Assembly: GCA_900544825.1 (NCBI GenBank)
Contig: UQWP01000010.1
Location: forward strand, 1 to 55,771
Direction: 5' to 3'
Length of the DNA stretch: 55,771 bases
Source of the DNA: an uncultured Prevotella sp.
GTDB taxonomy: Bacteria; Bacteroidota; Bacteroidia; Bacteroidales; Bacteroidaceae
Below, piece after piece: positions 34,292 through 43,830 of this stretch (the first letter of the stretch is position 1; each line of letters begins with the position of its first letter). Under the pieces are notes generated by a model that had not been told where the DNA came from, did no database searches, and saw only the letters and a list, made by a program, of their open reading frames with translations. The position numbers were made by a program, and so were the translations under genes.

Positions 34292-35410
34292 ATGAATAAA
34301 CTATTCACATTTATCGTGTTGTGGATGATGTCGTGTCTCCCAACTTTGGCACAGGCTCCGATGGACGGAGGTGTATGGAAAGACAACACCGGAAAGCATA
34401 TCAATGCTCATGGTGGCAACATCTTCAACTACAAAGGTACCTATTATTGGTATGGCGAAAGCCGTTCGCAGGATGGCAAGCCTTATAGCTCTCTCGGCGT
34501 AAGCTGCTTTACTTCGAAGGATCTCAAGAATTGGAAGAATCATGGATTGGTGCTTCCTGTATCCAATGAACCAGGTAGCGACATCGAGGGTGGTTGCATC
34601 ATCGAGCGCCCTAAGGTTCTCTACAACCAGAAGACCAAGAAGTTCGTGATGTGGTTCCATCTCGAACTGAAGGGTAGGGGTTATGGTGCTGCCCGCTATG
34701 CCGTGGCAACCAGCGATACTCCTTTCGGTCCGTTCAAGTTTGTCCGTTCAGGCAGAGTGAATCCGGGTATCTATCCTGTAGGATTTGCCAAGCCAGATAC
34801 CACCGACCTCAAGCATCAGCTTCTCTTCCCAGAGCTGAAGAGCTGGTGGACTCCGGAGTGGCGCAAGCAGATAGAACGCGGCATGTTCTGGATGAGAGAC
34901 TTCGAGGGCGGACAGATGTCGAGAGACATGACCATCTTCATCGACGATGATGGCAAGGCTTATCACATCTATTCTTCAGAGGAAAACCTGACTCTCCAGA
35001 TTGCACAGTTGACAGATGACTACATGCTGCACAACGGTTGCTACGTACGAGTAGCTGCCGGCGGACAGAACGAGGCTCCAACTATCTTCAAGCAGGATGG
35101 CACCTACTGGATGATTACCAGCGGATGTACAGGTTGGGCTCCAAATGCTGCCCGTATGTTCAAGGCTAAGAATATCTTCGGTCCTTGGGAGCAGTTGCCT
35201 AATCCATGCCGTGGCGAGGGTGCCGACAAGACCTTCGGTGCACAGGGTACCTATATATATAAGGTGGAAACTGCAGCACAGAAGAAGATGTTCCATGGCG
35301 CCGACTATGTTTTCATGGCAGATATGTGGAATCCGAAGCATTTGAGCGACAGTCGTCATCTCTGGGTGCCTATTTCCTGGGAAAATGGTGCTCCAGTGTT
35401 GAAAAAATGA
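34292..35410 (+). CDS. GH43 family enzyme of the exo-beta-1,3-galactanase-like type
   Basis: A 372-residue secreted five-bladed propeller (signal peptide 1-21, TLAQA). The N-terminal motif is INAHGGNIFNYKGTYYWYGE, where ordinary GH43 enzymes have the catalytic base Asp; AHGG is typical of subfamilies 24 and 34. Other conserved parts are IERPKV (Glu105), SRDMTIFIDDDGKAYHIYSSEEN (Glu230 nearby) and NEAPTIFK. Subfamily 24 members remove galactose exolytically from beta-1,3-galactan, the backbone of type II arabinogalactan, even when it is branched; subfamily 34 includes galacto- and arabinofuranosidases. Subfamily cannot be settled by eye. First enzyme gene of the PUL. Confidence 0.82.
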   Translation: MNKLFTFIVLWMMSCLPTLAQAPMDGGVWKDNTGKHINAHGGNIFNYKGTYYWYGESRSQDGKPYSSLGVSCFTSKDLKNWKNHGLVLPVSNEPGSDIEGGCIIERPKVLYNQKTKKFVMWFHLELKGRGYGAARYAVATSDTPFGPFKFVRSGRVNPGIYPVGFAKPDTTDLKHQLLFPELKSWWTPEWRKQIERGMFWMRDFEGGQMSRDMTIFIDDDGKAYHIYSSEENLTLQIAQLTDDYMLHNGCYVRVAAGGQNEAPTIFKQDGTYWMITSGCTGWAPNAARMFKAKNIFGPWEQLPNPCRGEGADKTFGAQGTYIYKVETAAQKKMFHGADYVFMADMWNPKHLSDSRHLWVPISWENGAPVLKK

Positions 35411-35525
35411 TAAAAAACACGGTCGCTCTGCTAGTTTTTAAATTATTTTAATTACATTTGCAGCTTGAAATGATAATACTGCAATCATCGTTAAACAGAA
35501 TTCGACAAACAAATTGCAACTATCT

Positions 35526-36803
35526 ATGATTAATATATATAAGAGTATCATGATCACCCTTCTTCTGGCTTTGGTTCCGTTCATGGGAATCAGCGCAGCA
35601 AGGAAGAAGGCTCAACAGCAGAGCGACCGCCAATATTGGTGCTCGCTTGCCTATAAGATGGCTCAGCCTGTGCTGGAGAATATGGCTAAGGGCGAGCTTC
35701 AGAAGAATATGCAGACGGAGTTCAGTCCAAGCTTCGACAACCGCAACAAGAAGGTGCTCTATATGGAGTGCTTCGGCAGATTGATGGCTGGCGTGGCTCC
35801 ATGGCTCACCCTTCCTGATGATGCTACAGCCGAAGGCAAGCAGCGTAAGCAGCTCCGTGAGTGGGCGTTGGCTTCCTACAAGAATGCCGTTGACCCTCAG
35901 AGTCCTGACTATCTCTGCTGGGGCATCGGCGGTCAGAACCTGGTAGATGCCGCTTACATCGCCGAGAGTTTCCTCCGTGCTTACGATACACTCTGGAAGC
36001 CTTTGGATGAGGTGACCAAGCAGCGATACCTGAAGGAGTTTGCCAAGCTCCGCCACATCGATCCTCCTTATACCAACTGGCTCCTCTTCTCTTCTACCAT
36101 CGAGAGCTTCATGGCTAAGGCGGGTGGCGATTTTGATGAATATCGTGTGAATTCGGCTTGCCGCAAGGTAGAGGAGTGGTATGTAGGTGATGGCTGGTAT
36201 GCCGATGGTCCTTCGTTCGCATTCGATTACTACAGCAGCTATGTGTTCCATCCGATGTATCTGGAAACACTCCAGGCAATGGTGGATGCCAAGGTGAATT
36301 CCCGCCTCGACTATCAGAAGTACTATGATAGAGAGTTGAGACGCTGCCAGAAGTACAGCATCATCCTCGAGAGATTCATCTCTCCAGAGGGTACCTTCCC
36401 TGCATTCGGAAGAAGCATTCCTTACCGAATGGCAACCATGCAGCCGCTTGCCCTGATGGCATGGTATCAGACGTTGCCTAGTGATTTGAGCAACGGACAG
36501 GTGCGTGCAGCCCTGACCAAGGTGCTCCATCGCATGTTCGACAAGGAGAACAACTTCAATGAGAAGGGCTATCTCTCTATCGGTTTCTGCGGAAATACCC
36601 AGAAGAACGTAGCCGACTGGTACACCAACAACGGTTCGCTCTACATGACCACGCTTGCCTTCATGCCTCTCGGCTTGCCTGCCGATCATCCATTCTGGAC
36701 AGATGCAGCACAGCCTTGGACCCAGGTGAAGGCATGGAACAATCAGCAGTTCCCTAAGGATCATCACTGGAAGGACGATATTGTTACCAAGGACAAGTGG
36801 TAA
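35526..36803 (+). CDS. GH154/DUF2264 family, probable beta-glucuronidase
   Basis: A 425-residue secreted protein (signal peptide 1-23, MGISAA) with the DUF2264 (alpha/alpha) barrel: YMECFGRLMAGVAPWL near the front, GIGGQNLVDAAYIAESFLRA, then GDGWYADGPSFAFDYYSSYVFHPMY. DUF2264 is classified as GH154, for which beta-glucuronidase activity on arabinogalactan side chains is known in Bacteroides. Start at ATG 35526; an in-frame TTG at 35514 is unlikely. It lies between GH43 and GH105, a context that supports uronate removal from acidic arabinogalactan. Catalytic residues are not assigned here. Confidence 0.8.
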   Translation: MINIYKSIMITLLLALVPFMGISAARKKAQQQSDRQYWCSLAYKMAQPVLENMAKGELQKNMQTEFSPSFDNRNKKVLYMECFGRLMAGVAPWLTLPDDATAEGKQRKQLREWALASYKNAVDPQSPDYLCWGIGGQNLVDAAYIAESFLRAYDTLWKPLDEVTKQRYLKEFAKLRHIDPPYTNWLLFSSTIESFMAKAGGDFDEYRVNSACRKVEEWYVGDGWYADGPSFAFDYYSSYVFHPMYLETLQAMVDAKVNSRLDYQKYYDRELRRCQKYSIILERFISPEGTFPAFGRSIPYRMATMQPLALMAWYQTLPSDLSNGQVRAALTKVLHRMFDKENNFNEKGYLSIGFCGNTQKNVADWYTNNGSLYMTTLAFMPLGLPADHPFWTDAAQPWTQVKAWNNQQFPKDHHWKDDIVTKDKW

Positions 36804-36845
36804 TTTTTCAGTTTAGAGTTTATAGTTTAGAGTTTATAGATTACA

Positions 36846-38054
36846 ATGCGCAAGATATTGATGATGCTGGCAGCTGCAGCCTTGGCTTTGCCTTTGAGCG
36901 CAGCGCAGCCAGCCAAGAAGACCGCCAAGGTCAAGAAACAGAATAAGAAGGAAGTGAAGGCTTCCCGAAAGTGGGACCACGAGCAGGTGGTAGCACTCAT
37001 CACAAAGGTAAACAATTACTGGCAGGCCAACAACAAGCCTGAGGTTCGTGCCTTCTGGGACAATGCCGCTTATCATACCGGCAACATGGAAGTATATAAG
37101 ATGCTGAAAGATCAGAAGATGCTCGATTATTCTATCCGCTGGGCTGAGCACAACGACTGGACCGGTGCCACAGAGGCTAATCCAGCCAAGTGGAAGTACA
37201 AGCCATACGGCGAGGGTAAGGATCACGTTCTCTTCGGCGATTGGCAGATCTGCTTCCAGACCTACATCGACCTCTACAACATCGAGGCAGCCAAGGGCAA
37301 TGCTGCAGCCTCAGAATTCATGGTGAAGCGTGCCAAGGAGGTGATGCACTACGAGGCTTACTCTGAGCCAACAGACTACTGGTGGTGGAGCGATGCCCTC
37401 TACATGGTGATGCCTGTGATGACCAAGATGTACAAGCTGACCGGCGATGTGAAGTATCTCGACAAGCTCTACGATAACCTCCTCACCACCGATGAGATTA
37501 TGCTCGATAAGGAGACTAACCTCTACTTCCGTGACGGCAAGTACGCCTATCCGAAGCACAAGAGTGCCAACGGCAAGAAGGATTTCTGGGCTCGTGGCGA
37601 TGGATGGGTTCTCGCAGGTTTGGCAAAGGTGCTCCAGGATATGCCAAAGGACTACAAGCACTATCAGTTCTTCGTAGATAAGTTCCAGAAGCTGGCTAAG
37701 GCAGTGGCTGAAATCCAGCAGCCAGAGGGTTACTGGACCCGTTCGATGATGGATCCTGAGCATGCTCCGGGACCAGAAACCAGCGGTACAGCCTTCTTCA
37801 CCTATGGAATGCTTTGGGGAGTAAACAATGGTTATCTCAACAAGAAAGAATATAAGAAGGTAATAGAACGAGCATGGACTTACCTCACAGAGACAGCCGT
37901 TCAGGAAGACGGCAAGGTGGGCTATGTTCAGCCAATCGGCGAAAGAGCCATCCCGGGACAGACCGTAGATGCCAATTCCCAGGCAAACTTCGGTGTGGGA
38001 GCAATGCTTCTTACCGCTTGTGAATATGATAAATATCTAAACACAAAACTTTAA
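36846..38054 (+). CDS. GH105 unsaturated glucuronyl/galacturonyl hydrolase
   Basis: A 402-residue secreted (alpha/alpha)6 enzyme (signal peptide 1-20). Conserved parts are NAAYHTGNMEVYK, HVLFGDWQICFQTYIDLY, WWWSDALYMVMP (Asp183) and FWARGDGWVLAGLAKVL. GH105 hydrolyses 4,5-unsaturated uronic acids at the non-reducing end of lyase products, by hydration of the double bond. No lyase is encoded within this PUL, but a heparinase II/III-like lyase lies at 17314. The gap to GH154 is 42 bp and to GH2 only 5 bp, so the genes are co-transcribed. Confidence 0.88.
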   Translation: MRKILMMLAAAALALPLSAAQPAKKTAKVKKQNKKEVKASRKWDHEQVVALITKVNNYWQANNKPEVRAFWDNAAYHTGNMEVYKMLKDQKMLDYSIRWAEHNDWTGATEANPAKWKYKPYGEGKDHVLFGDWQICFQTYIDLYNIEAAKGNAAASEFMVKRAKEVMHYEAYSEPTDYWWWSDALYMVMPVMTKMYKLTGDVKYLDKLYDNLLTTDEIMLDKETNLYFRDGKYAYPKHKSANGKKDFWARGDGWVLAGLAKVLQDMPKDYKHYQFFVDKFQKLAKAVAEIQQPEGYWTRSMMDPEHAPGPETSGTAFFTYGMLWGVNNGYLNKKEYKKVIERAWTYLTETAVQEDGKVGYVQPIGERAIPGQTVDANSQANFGVGAMLLTACEYDKYLNTKL

Positions 38055-38059
38055 TAGTA

Positions 38060-41000
38060 ATGAATAAAAGACTGTTCGTAACATTGAGTATGGCAGGATT
38101 GGCAATGGTGGCCTTTGGTGTAAGAAAACCGAAGGCTGCCATTAAGCCGTTAAAAAAGACGGTAGCCATCCAGCAGCCTACTTTCACAGAGTGGCACGAC
38201 CTCCAAGTGAATGAAATCAATCGTTTGCCTCTGCACACATTGCACTTCGCTTACGATCCTAACGACTTCGCTGGAACAGGTGCTGAGTATCTTGACAAGA
38301 AGAAGAGTATGAACTACCTGTCGCTCGACGGCACATGGAAGTTCAACTGGGTAGCTAATGCTGATGAGCGCCCTACAGACTTCTACAAGACTGACCTTGA
38401 TGACTCTAAATGGAACAATATCCAGATGCCAGGCAACTGGGAGATGTTGGGCTATGGCCAGCCTGAGTACGTAAATGTGGGCTTCGGATGGCGTGGCCAC
38501 TTCGACCAGCAGCCACCTGCTGTTCCTACCAAGGACAACCACGTAGGTACCTATCGTCGTGAAATCAATATCCCAGCCAACTGGGATGGCAAGCGCGTCA
38601 TCGCTCACTTCGGTAGTGTAACATCCAACATCTATCTCTATGTAAACGGAAAGTTTGCCGGTTATGCAGAGGATAGCAAGGTTGCCGCTGAGTTTGATAT
38701 CACTCCATTCCTGAAGAAGGGCAAGAACCTCATCGCTTTCCAGACATTCCGCTGGTGTGACGGTTCATGGTGTGAGGATCAGGACTTCTGGCGCCTGAGC
38801 GGTCCTGCACGTGAGAACTATCTCTATGCCCGCTCTAAGGAGCATCGTCTGCTCGACGTCCGTGTAGAGACAGAGTTGAAGAACAACTATAAGGATGGTT
38901 ACCTCAACATCACAGCCAAGGTGCAGGGAAATACCCTGGCATACTTCGGTCTTTACGACCCAGATGGCAAGGAGGTAATCGTTACAGGTACCGATAATGT
39001 AAAGAATGGTGTGGCTAAGTATCAGCTCCGTGTGAAGAACGTTCGCAAGTGGAGTGCTGAGACTCCTAACCTCTATACCCTCGTCGTATCTCCTATCCAG
39101 AATGGCGGTATGTACTTGCCATACGAGATTGTACAGGTAAAGGTAGGTTTCCGCAAGGTGGAGATCAAGAACAAGCAGTTCCTGGTCAATGGTCAGCCTG
39201 TTCTCCTGAAGGGTGCCAACCGTCATGAGATTGATCCGGACGAGGGCTACAACTTAAGTGAGGAGCGCATGATTCAGGACATCATGATGATGAAGCGCAT
39301 GAACATCAATGCCGTTCGTACCTGCCACTATCCAGACGATCCTCGCTGGTATGATCTCTGCGACAAGTACGGATTGTATGTTGTGGCTGAGGCTAACCAG
39401 GAGAGCCATGGTTTCCAGTATGGCGACGATGCGGCTGCCAAGAAGCCTGAGTTTGCCAAGCAGATCATGGAGCGCAACCAGCACAATGTGTCTATGTTCT
39501 TCAACCATCCTTCTATCGTGACATGGAGCTTGGGTAACGAGACCGTGATGGGCGACAACTTCCTGCAGGCTTACAAGTGGATCAAGAGCCAGGACAAGAC
39601 CCGCCCTGTTCAGTACGAGCAGGCTCGCCGTGGCGAGGGTACAGATATCTTCTGCCCAATGTACTATCCTGTAGCTGCTTCTGAGAAGTATGCCAAGGAT
39701 CCAAACAGTCCGATGCCGCTCATCCAGTGTGAGTACAACCACACCATGGGTAACTCTGGTGGTAACCTGAGCGATTACTGGGATCTGATCCGCAAGTATC
39801 CTATCCTCCAGGGTGGTTTCGACTGGGACTTCGTAGATCAGGCATTGCACCGCAATATAGTGAAGCCTATGAGCATCCTGCCTTACAAGATGAACAATGA
39901 GGAGCTTCGCAAGATAGAATATTGCTACGGTGGTGATTACAACAAGTATGATCCTAGCGACAATAACTTCAACTGTAACGGTATCATCGGTCCAGACCGC
40001 CAGATGAACCCTCATGCTTACGAGGTAGCTTATCAGTACCAGAACATCTGGGCTAAGATGGTGAATGCCGAGACAGGCGAGGTGAGTGTATATAATGAGA
40101 ACTTCTTCCGTGACCTGAGCAACTATGCCCTGGCATGGAGCCTGGAAGAGGATGGCGTAGAGACTCAGAATGGTACCATCGCCGACCTTGATGTACCTGC
40201 ACAGCAGACCAAGAACTTCACCATCCCTTACGACAAGAGCAAGATCAAGGGCAAGGAGGTATTCCTCAACATCGACTTCCGTCTGAAGGAGGCTGAACCA
40301 TTGCTCACAGCCGGTCAGGTGATGGCTTATGCCCAGCTGCCAGTAGTTACCAAGCAGGCTTGCTCTGGCGACTGCAGCAAGATGCTGGCTCAGGGACATG
40401 GCAAGAAGAAGATGAAGCTTGCAGCCAAGAAGAACAATGTGGTAGCTGTTACCACACCTAACCTCACCTTCAAGATCGACCGTTCAACAGGTCTTATCTC
40501 TGAGTATGCTTACAATGGCAAGTCATTGCTCGGCGAGGGTGGTACCTTGAAGCCAAACTTCTGGCGTGCTCCTACCGACAACGATATGGGTGCAGGTCTT
40601 CAGAAGAAGTTCAAGGCTTGGAAGAACCCTCAGATGAACCTGAAGAACATCGAGGTGAAGAAGGATAAGAAGACCAACTCTGTAACGATCCTCACTTCAT
40701 TCGATATGCCGGAGGTTCAGGGTCAGATGGATATCACCTACGTAGTATTCGCCAATACTGGTGCCGTGAAGGTAACAGAAGACTTCAAGGCTACAGAGGG
40801 TGCCAAGGTGAGCGATATGTTCCGCTTCGGTATGTTGATGCAGATGCCATACACCATGGAGAAGAGCAACTACTACGGTCGTGGTCCTATCGAGAACTAC
40901 TCAGACCGCAAGGACTGCATGCGCATCGGTGTTTACACAGATGATGCCGACAACCAGTACTTCCCATACATCCGTCCACAGGAGAGTGGTACCAAGAGCG

Positions 41001-41296
41001 ATATCCGCTGGTGGAAGCAGACCGATGCTACCGGCTTGGGCTTGCAGGTAAAGAGCTGCACTCCATTCTATGCCAGCGCTATCCACTTCGATACCAAGGA
41101 GCTCGACGATGGCGACGACAAGGAGCAGCGTCACAGCTTCGACCTGAAGAAGTCTAAGTACACCAACCTCTTCCTCGATTCAGCCCACATGGGTGTAGGC
41201 GGCGAGAACTCTTGGGGTGCTTGGCCTTTGGAGAAGTATCGTGTACATTATGGCAACAAGACCTTCACATTTACCTTCATTCCACAGGGAAAATAG
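38060..41296 (+). CDS. GH2 beta-galactosidase (LacZ-type)
   Basis: A 1078-residue enzyme with five LacZ-type domains: sugar-binding domain (about 75-250, FRWCDGSWCEDQDFWRLSG), Ig-like domain, TIM barrel (NRHEIDPDEG, AEANQESHG), second Ig-like domain and a C-terminal Bgal_small_N-type domain (GRGPIENYSDRKDC). Acid/base Glu494 is in SLGNE and nucleophile Glu558 in IQCEYNHTMGNS. The N-terminus is hydrophobic (LFVTLSMAGLAMVAFG), so export is likely though the cleavage site is unclear. It probably removes beta-1,6- or beta-1,3-linked galactose from arabinogalactan fragments. Last gene before a terminator. Confidence 0.92.
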   Translation: MNKRLFVTLSMAGLAMVAFGVRKPKAAIKPLKKTVAIQQPTFTEWHDLQVNEINRLPLHTLHFAYDPNDFAGTGAEYLDKKKSMNYLSLDGTWKFNWVANADERPTDFYKTDLDDSKWNNIQMPGNWEMLGYGQPEYVNVGFGWRGHFDQQPPAVPTKDNHVGTYRREINIPANWDGKRVIAHFGSVTSNIYLYVNGKFAGYAEDSKVAAEFDITPFLKKGKNLIAFQTFRWCDGSWCEDQDFWRLSGPARENYLYARSKEHRLLDVRVETELKNNYKDGYLNITAKVQGNTLAYFGLYDPDGKEVIVTGTDNVKNGVAKYQLRVKNVRKWSAETPNLYTLVVSPIQNGGMYLPYEIVQVKVGFRKVEIKNKQFLVNGQPVLLKGANRHEIDPDEGYNLSEERMIQDIMMMKRMNINAVRTCHYPDDPRWYDLCDKYGLYVVAEANQESHGFQYGDDAAAKKPEFAKQIMERNQHNVSMFFNHPSIVTWSLGNETVMGDNFLQAYKWIKSQDKTRPVQYEQARRGEGTDIFCPMYYPVAASEKYAKDPNSPMPLIQCEYNHTMGNSGGNLSDYWDLIRKYPILQGGFDWDFVDQALHRNIVKPMSILPYKMNNEELRKIEYCYGGDYNKYDPSDNNFNCNGIIGPDRQMNPHAYEVAYQYQNIWAKMVNAETGEVSVYNENFFRDLSNYALAWSLEEDGVETQNGTIADLDVPAQQTKNFTIPYDKSKIKGKEVFLNIDFRLKEAEPLLTAGQVMAYAQLPVVTKQACSGDCSKMLAQGHGKKKMKLAAKKNNVVAVTTPNLTFKIDRSTGLISEYAYNGKSLLGEGGTLKPNFWRAPTDNDMGAGLQKKFKAWKNPQMNLKNIEVKKDKKTNSVTILTSFDMPEVQGQMDITYVVFANTGAVKVTEDFKATEGAKVSDMFRFGMLMQMPYTMEKSNYYGRGPIENYSDRKDCMRIGVYTDDADNQYFPYIRPQESGTKSDIRWWKQTDATGLGLQVKSCTPFYASAIHFDTKELDDGDDKEQRHSFDLKKSKYTNLFLDSAHMGVGGENSWGAWPLEKYRVHYGNKTFTFTFIPQGK

Positions 41297-41340
41297 TAGA
41301 AAAACAGCGATTTGAATGAAAATCCAATATATTTAGACAG

Positions 41341-41370
41341 AAAATCCACCTCATTTGGGGTGGATTTTTT
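41341..41370 (+). terminator. Terminator of the second PUL operon
   Basis: AAAATCCACC (41341-41350) pairs with GGTGGATTTT (41359-41368), with a T-run to 41370. The next promoter begins two bases later. Confidence 0.85.
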
Positions 41371-41371
41371 G

Positions 41372-41379
41372 TATCTTTG
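41372..41379 (+). promoter_or_regulatory. Promoter -7 element of the GH51 gene
   Basis: TATCTTTG followed by CATCC directly abuts the T-run of the preceding terminator, so the -33 region lies inside the terminator stem. GH51 is therefore a separate transcription unit. Confidence 0.7.
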
Positions 41380-41433
41380 CATCCGATATTAAATAATATA
41401 AACAAACCTATAAAACAACAATAACAAAGCAAT

Positions 41434-43374
41434 ATGAGAAAAGCAAAAATTTTCGCAGCAATGCTGATGGCGATGTCTTCGCTCGGAGCTTTCGCACAGC
41501 ATCAGTTTATGGTTCAGGCAAACAAGCCTGGAGTAGAAATCCAGCCTACCATGTATGGTATCTTCTTTGAGGATATCAACTTCGGTGCCGATGGCGGTCT
41601 CTATGCAGAGATGGTGGAAAACCGTTCTTTCGAGTTTCCACAGCGCCTGATGGGTTGGAATACATTCGGCAACGTAACCCTCAATGACGTGAAGCCTGCC
41701 TTCGACCGCAACCCTCATTATGTAACGCTCGAGAGTGCCGGTGCCCGTGAGAAGCAGACCGGTTTGGAGAACCGCGGCTTCTTCGGTATGGGTCTGAAGA
41801 AGGATATGAAGTACGATTTCACCGTATATGGCCGTCTGCATCTCATCGATGGCAAGCAGGGCAAGATTCGTGTAGAACTCGTCAATTCCAAGAATGATGT
41901 GATTGCCAAGCAGGTCATCAACATCACCAACAACAAGTGGCAGAAGCTTACAGCTACCCTGACCTCTCCTCAGACCGATGCCAAGGGATTGATGCGCGTA
42001 TATCTGGAAAAAGGTTCTGAGAGCGTAGATCTCGATCATATCTCTCTCTTCCCAGAAGACAACTGGAACGGTCTCCGTGCCGATCTCGTGCAGGATCTTG
42101 CCGACCTGAAGCCGGGCATCTTCCGTTTCCCTGGTGGATGTATCGTAGAGGGAACTGATCTCGATACCCGTTATGAGTGGAAGAACTCTGTGGGTGCTCC
42201 AGAAAATCGTCCTCTGAACGAGAACCGCTGGAGAGATACCTTCCCACATCGCCTTTTCCCTAACTACTATCAGTCTTTGGGCTTGGGCTTCTATGAGTAT
42301 TTCCTCCTTTCTGAGAAGATTGGTGCTGAGCCATTGCCTATTCTTTCTGTAGGTCTGGCTTGCCAGTATCAGAACGATGATAAGGATCCTAATGCGCATG
42401 TAGCAGTCAAGGATCTCCAGAGCTATATCGACGATGCGCTCGATCTCATCGAGTTCGCCAATGGTCCTGTCACTTCTAAGTGGGGTAAGCTCCGTGCCGA
42501 TATGGGTCATCCTGCACCATTCAATCTGAAGCAGATTGGTATCGGTAACGAGCAGTGGGGACCTATGTATCCTGAGCGCTTGCAGAAGTTCATGGAGCAG
42601 ATTCATGCCAAGTATCCTAAGATCAAGATCTGCGGTTCATCAGGTCCATCTGCCGATGGTAAGGATTTCGACTACGGTTGGGAGCAGATGCGCAAGTTGG
42701 GCGTAGATATGGTAGATGAGCATTACTATAAGAGTCCGGAGTGGTTCCGCAGCAATGCCAGCCGTTACGATAAGTACGACCGCAAGGGTCCTAAGGTATT
42801 TGCAGGCGAGTATGCTGCTCATGCCGAGCACGACCCTAACTCTTGGGAGGCTGCGCTTTCAGAGGCTGCCTTCATGACCGGTCTCGAGCGCAATGCCGAT
42901 GTGGTTTATCAGGCTACCTATGCTCCTCTCTTCGCTCACGTAGAGGGATGGCAGTGGCGTCCAGACCTCATCTGGTTTGATAACCTCAGCTCTGTTCGTT
43001 CTGCCAACTACTATGTTCAGCAGCTCTACGGCGAGAACAAGGGTACCAACGTATTGAAGCTTACCGAGAACGGCAAGGCTGTAGCTGGCGAGAATGGTCT
43101 CTATGCCACAGCTTGTTTCGACAAGGCTACCAAGAGCTATATCGTGAAGATTGCCAATACCTCTAACGAGGAGAAGGAAATTAACGTTACCTTCAATGGC
43201 ATCAAGAAGTTGAACCCTGGCAAGATGACTGTTCTCCATGCCGATGATATCCAGGCAGAGAACAAGATTGACAACAAGAACGTGGTAGTTCCAGTTGTAT
43301 CAGATGCTCAGGCTAACGGCAACGTCTTGAATGTCAAGATGAAGTCGAACAGCTTTGTAGTATATAGATTCTAA
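41434..43374 (+). CDS. GH51 alpha-L-arabinofuranosidase
   Basis: A 646-residue secreted enzyme (signal peptide 1-21, GAFAQ). The TIM barrel carries FRFPGGCIVEG, the acid/base Glu373 in IGIGNEQWG and the nucleophile Glu459 in FAGEYAAH. An inserted jelly-roll at about residues 80-205 (DFTVYGRLHL to LDHISLFP) looks like a CBM4/9-type domain. A C-terminal beta-domain follows. It releases alpha-L-arabinofuranose from arabinan, arabinogalactan or arabinoxylan oligosaccharides. With GH127 (beta-linked arabinofuranose) both anomers can be removed. Own promoter, strong terminator at 43428. Confidence 0.92.
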   Translation: MRKAKIFAAMLMAMSSLGAFAQHQFMVQANKPGVEIQPTMYGIFFEDINFGADGGLYAEMVENRSFEFPQRLMGWNTFGNVTLNDVKPAFDRNPHYVTLESAGAREKQTGLENRGFFGMGLKKDMKYDFTVYGRLHLIDGKQGKIRVELVNSKNDVIAKQVINITNNKWQKLTATLTSPQTDAKGLMRVYLEKGSESVDLDHISLFPEDNWNGLRADLVQDLADLKPGIFRFPGGCIVEGTDLDTRYEWKNSVGAPENRPLNENRWRDTFPHRLFPNYYQSLGLGFYEYFLLSEKIGAEPLPILSVGLACQYQNDDKDPNAHVAVKDLQSYIDDALDLIEFANGPVTSKWGKLRADMGHPAPFNLKQIGIGNEQWGPMYPERLQKFMEQIHAKYPKIKICGSSGPSADGKDFDYGWEQMRKLGVDMVDEHYYKSPEWFRSNASRYDKYDRKGPKVFAGEYAAHAEHDPNSWEAALSEAAFMTGLERNADVVYQATYAPLFAHVEGWQWRPDLIWFDNLSSVRSANYYVQQLYGENKGTNVLKLTENGKAVAGENGLYATACFDKATKSYIVKIANTSNEEKEINVTFNGIKKLNPGKMTVLHADDIQAENKIDNKNVVVPVVSDAQANGNVLNVKMKSNSFVVYRF

Positions 43375-43427
43375 GTTTTAGTTTTTAAATTTATGTAGTG
43401 TATTACCATTAAGGTAGAAAGATGATG

Positions 43428-43464
43428 AATCCCTTGCAGCAGAAATGTTGCAAGGGATTTTTTT
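43428..43464 (+). terminator. Terminator of GH51
   Basis: AATCCCTTGCA (43428-43438) pairs perfectly with TGCAAGGGATT (43449-43459), followed by a T-run. Confidence 0.9.
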
Positions 43465-43544
43465 GCGTAGCTATATCTATCCATATCTGGCAGAATTTTT
43501 GTATGTGGTTCAAGAACGTCCTGAATGCTCAAATGCTCTAGAAG

Positions 43545-43751
43545 CAACACGCCCTGAAAGGGCAGAAGCTCCTAGCCCAGGGCATCGCCCTGGGTAATTA
43601 TGAACGCAAACCCATCGCCCTGTAAGGGCAAAAGCTTCAAAAGAATCTGGCAATTTACAAAGCTTTTGCCCTTACAGGGCGCCTTGTTGACTGCTATTAT
43701 ACCCAGGGCGCTGCCCTGGGCTAGGGGCTTCTGCCCTTTCAGGGCGTGTTG
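43545..43751. repeat. 207-bp near-perfect palindrome of nested hairpin modules
   Basis: Left arm from CAACACGCCCTGAAAGGGC (43545) pairs with the right arm ending GCCCTTTCAGGGCGTGTTG (43751). Each arm is about 93 nt with a 22-nt loop at 43638-43659. Modules are palindromes in themselves: GCCCTGAAAGGGC, CCCAGGGCATCGCCCTGGG and GCCCTGTAAGGGC. GC-rich in an otherwise AT-rich gap; no open frame. It resembles dispersed REP-like repeats of Bacteroidota. Confidence 0.88.
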
Positions 43752-43830
43752 GGGAGTTGCTTGCGAAAGTTAAGTATGTATATATTCTGTCATAATCGTA
43801 ACTCTTTGAATAACAGGTGAAAATATAGCG

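Noticed and set aside
35520..36767. 415-residue minus-strand open frame
   Set aside because: Shadow of the GH154 gene; no promoter, signal or domain.
39254..40399. 381-residue minus-strand open frame
   Set aside because: Shadow of the GH2 gene, which has both catalytic glutamates in place.
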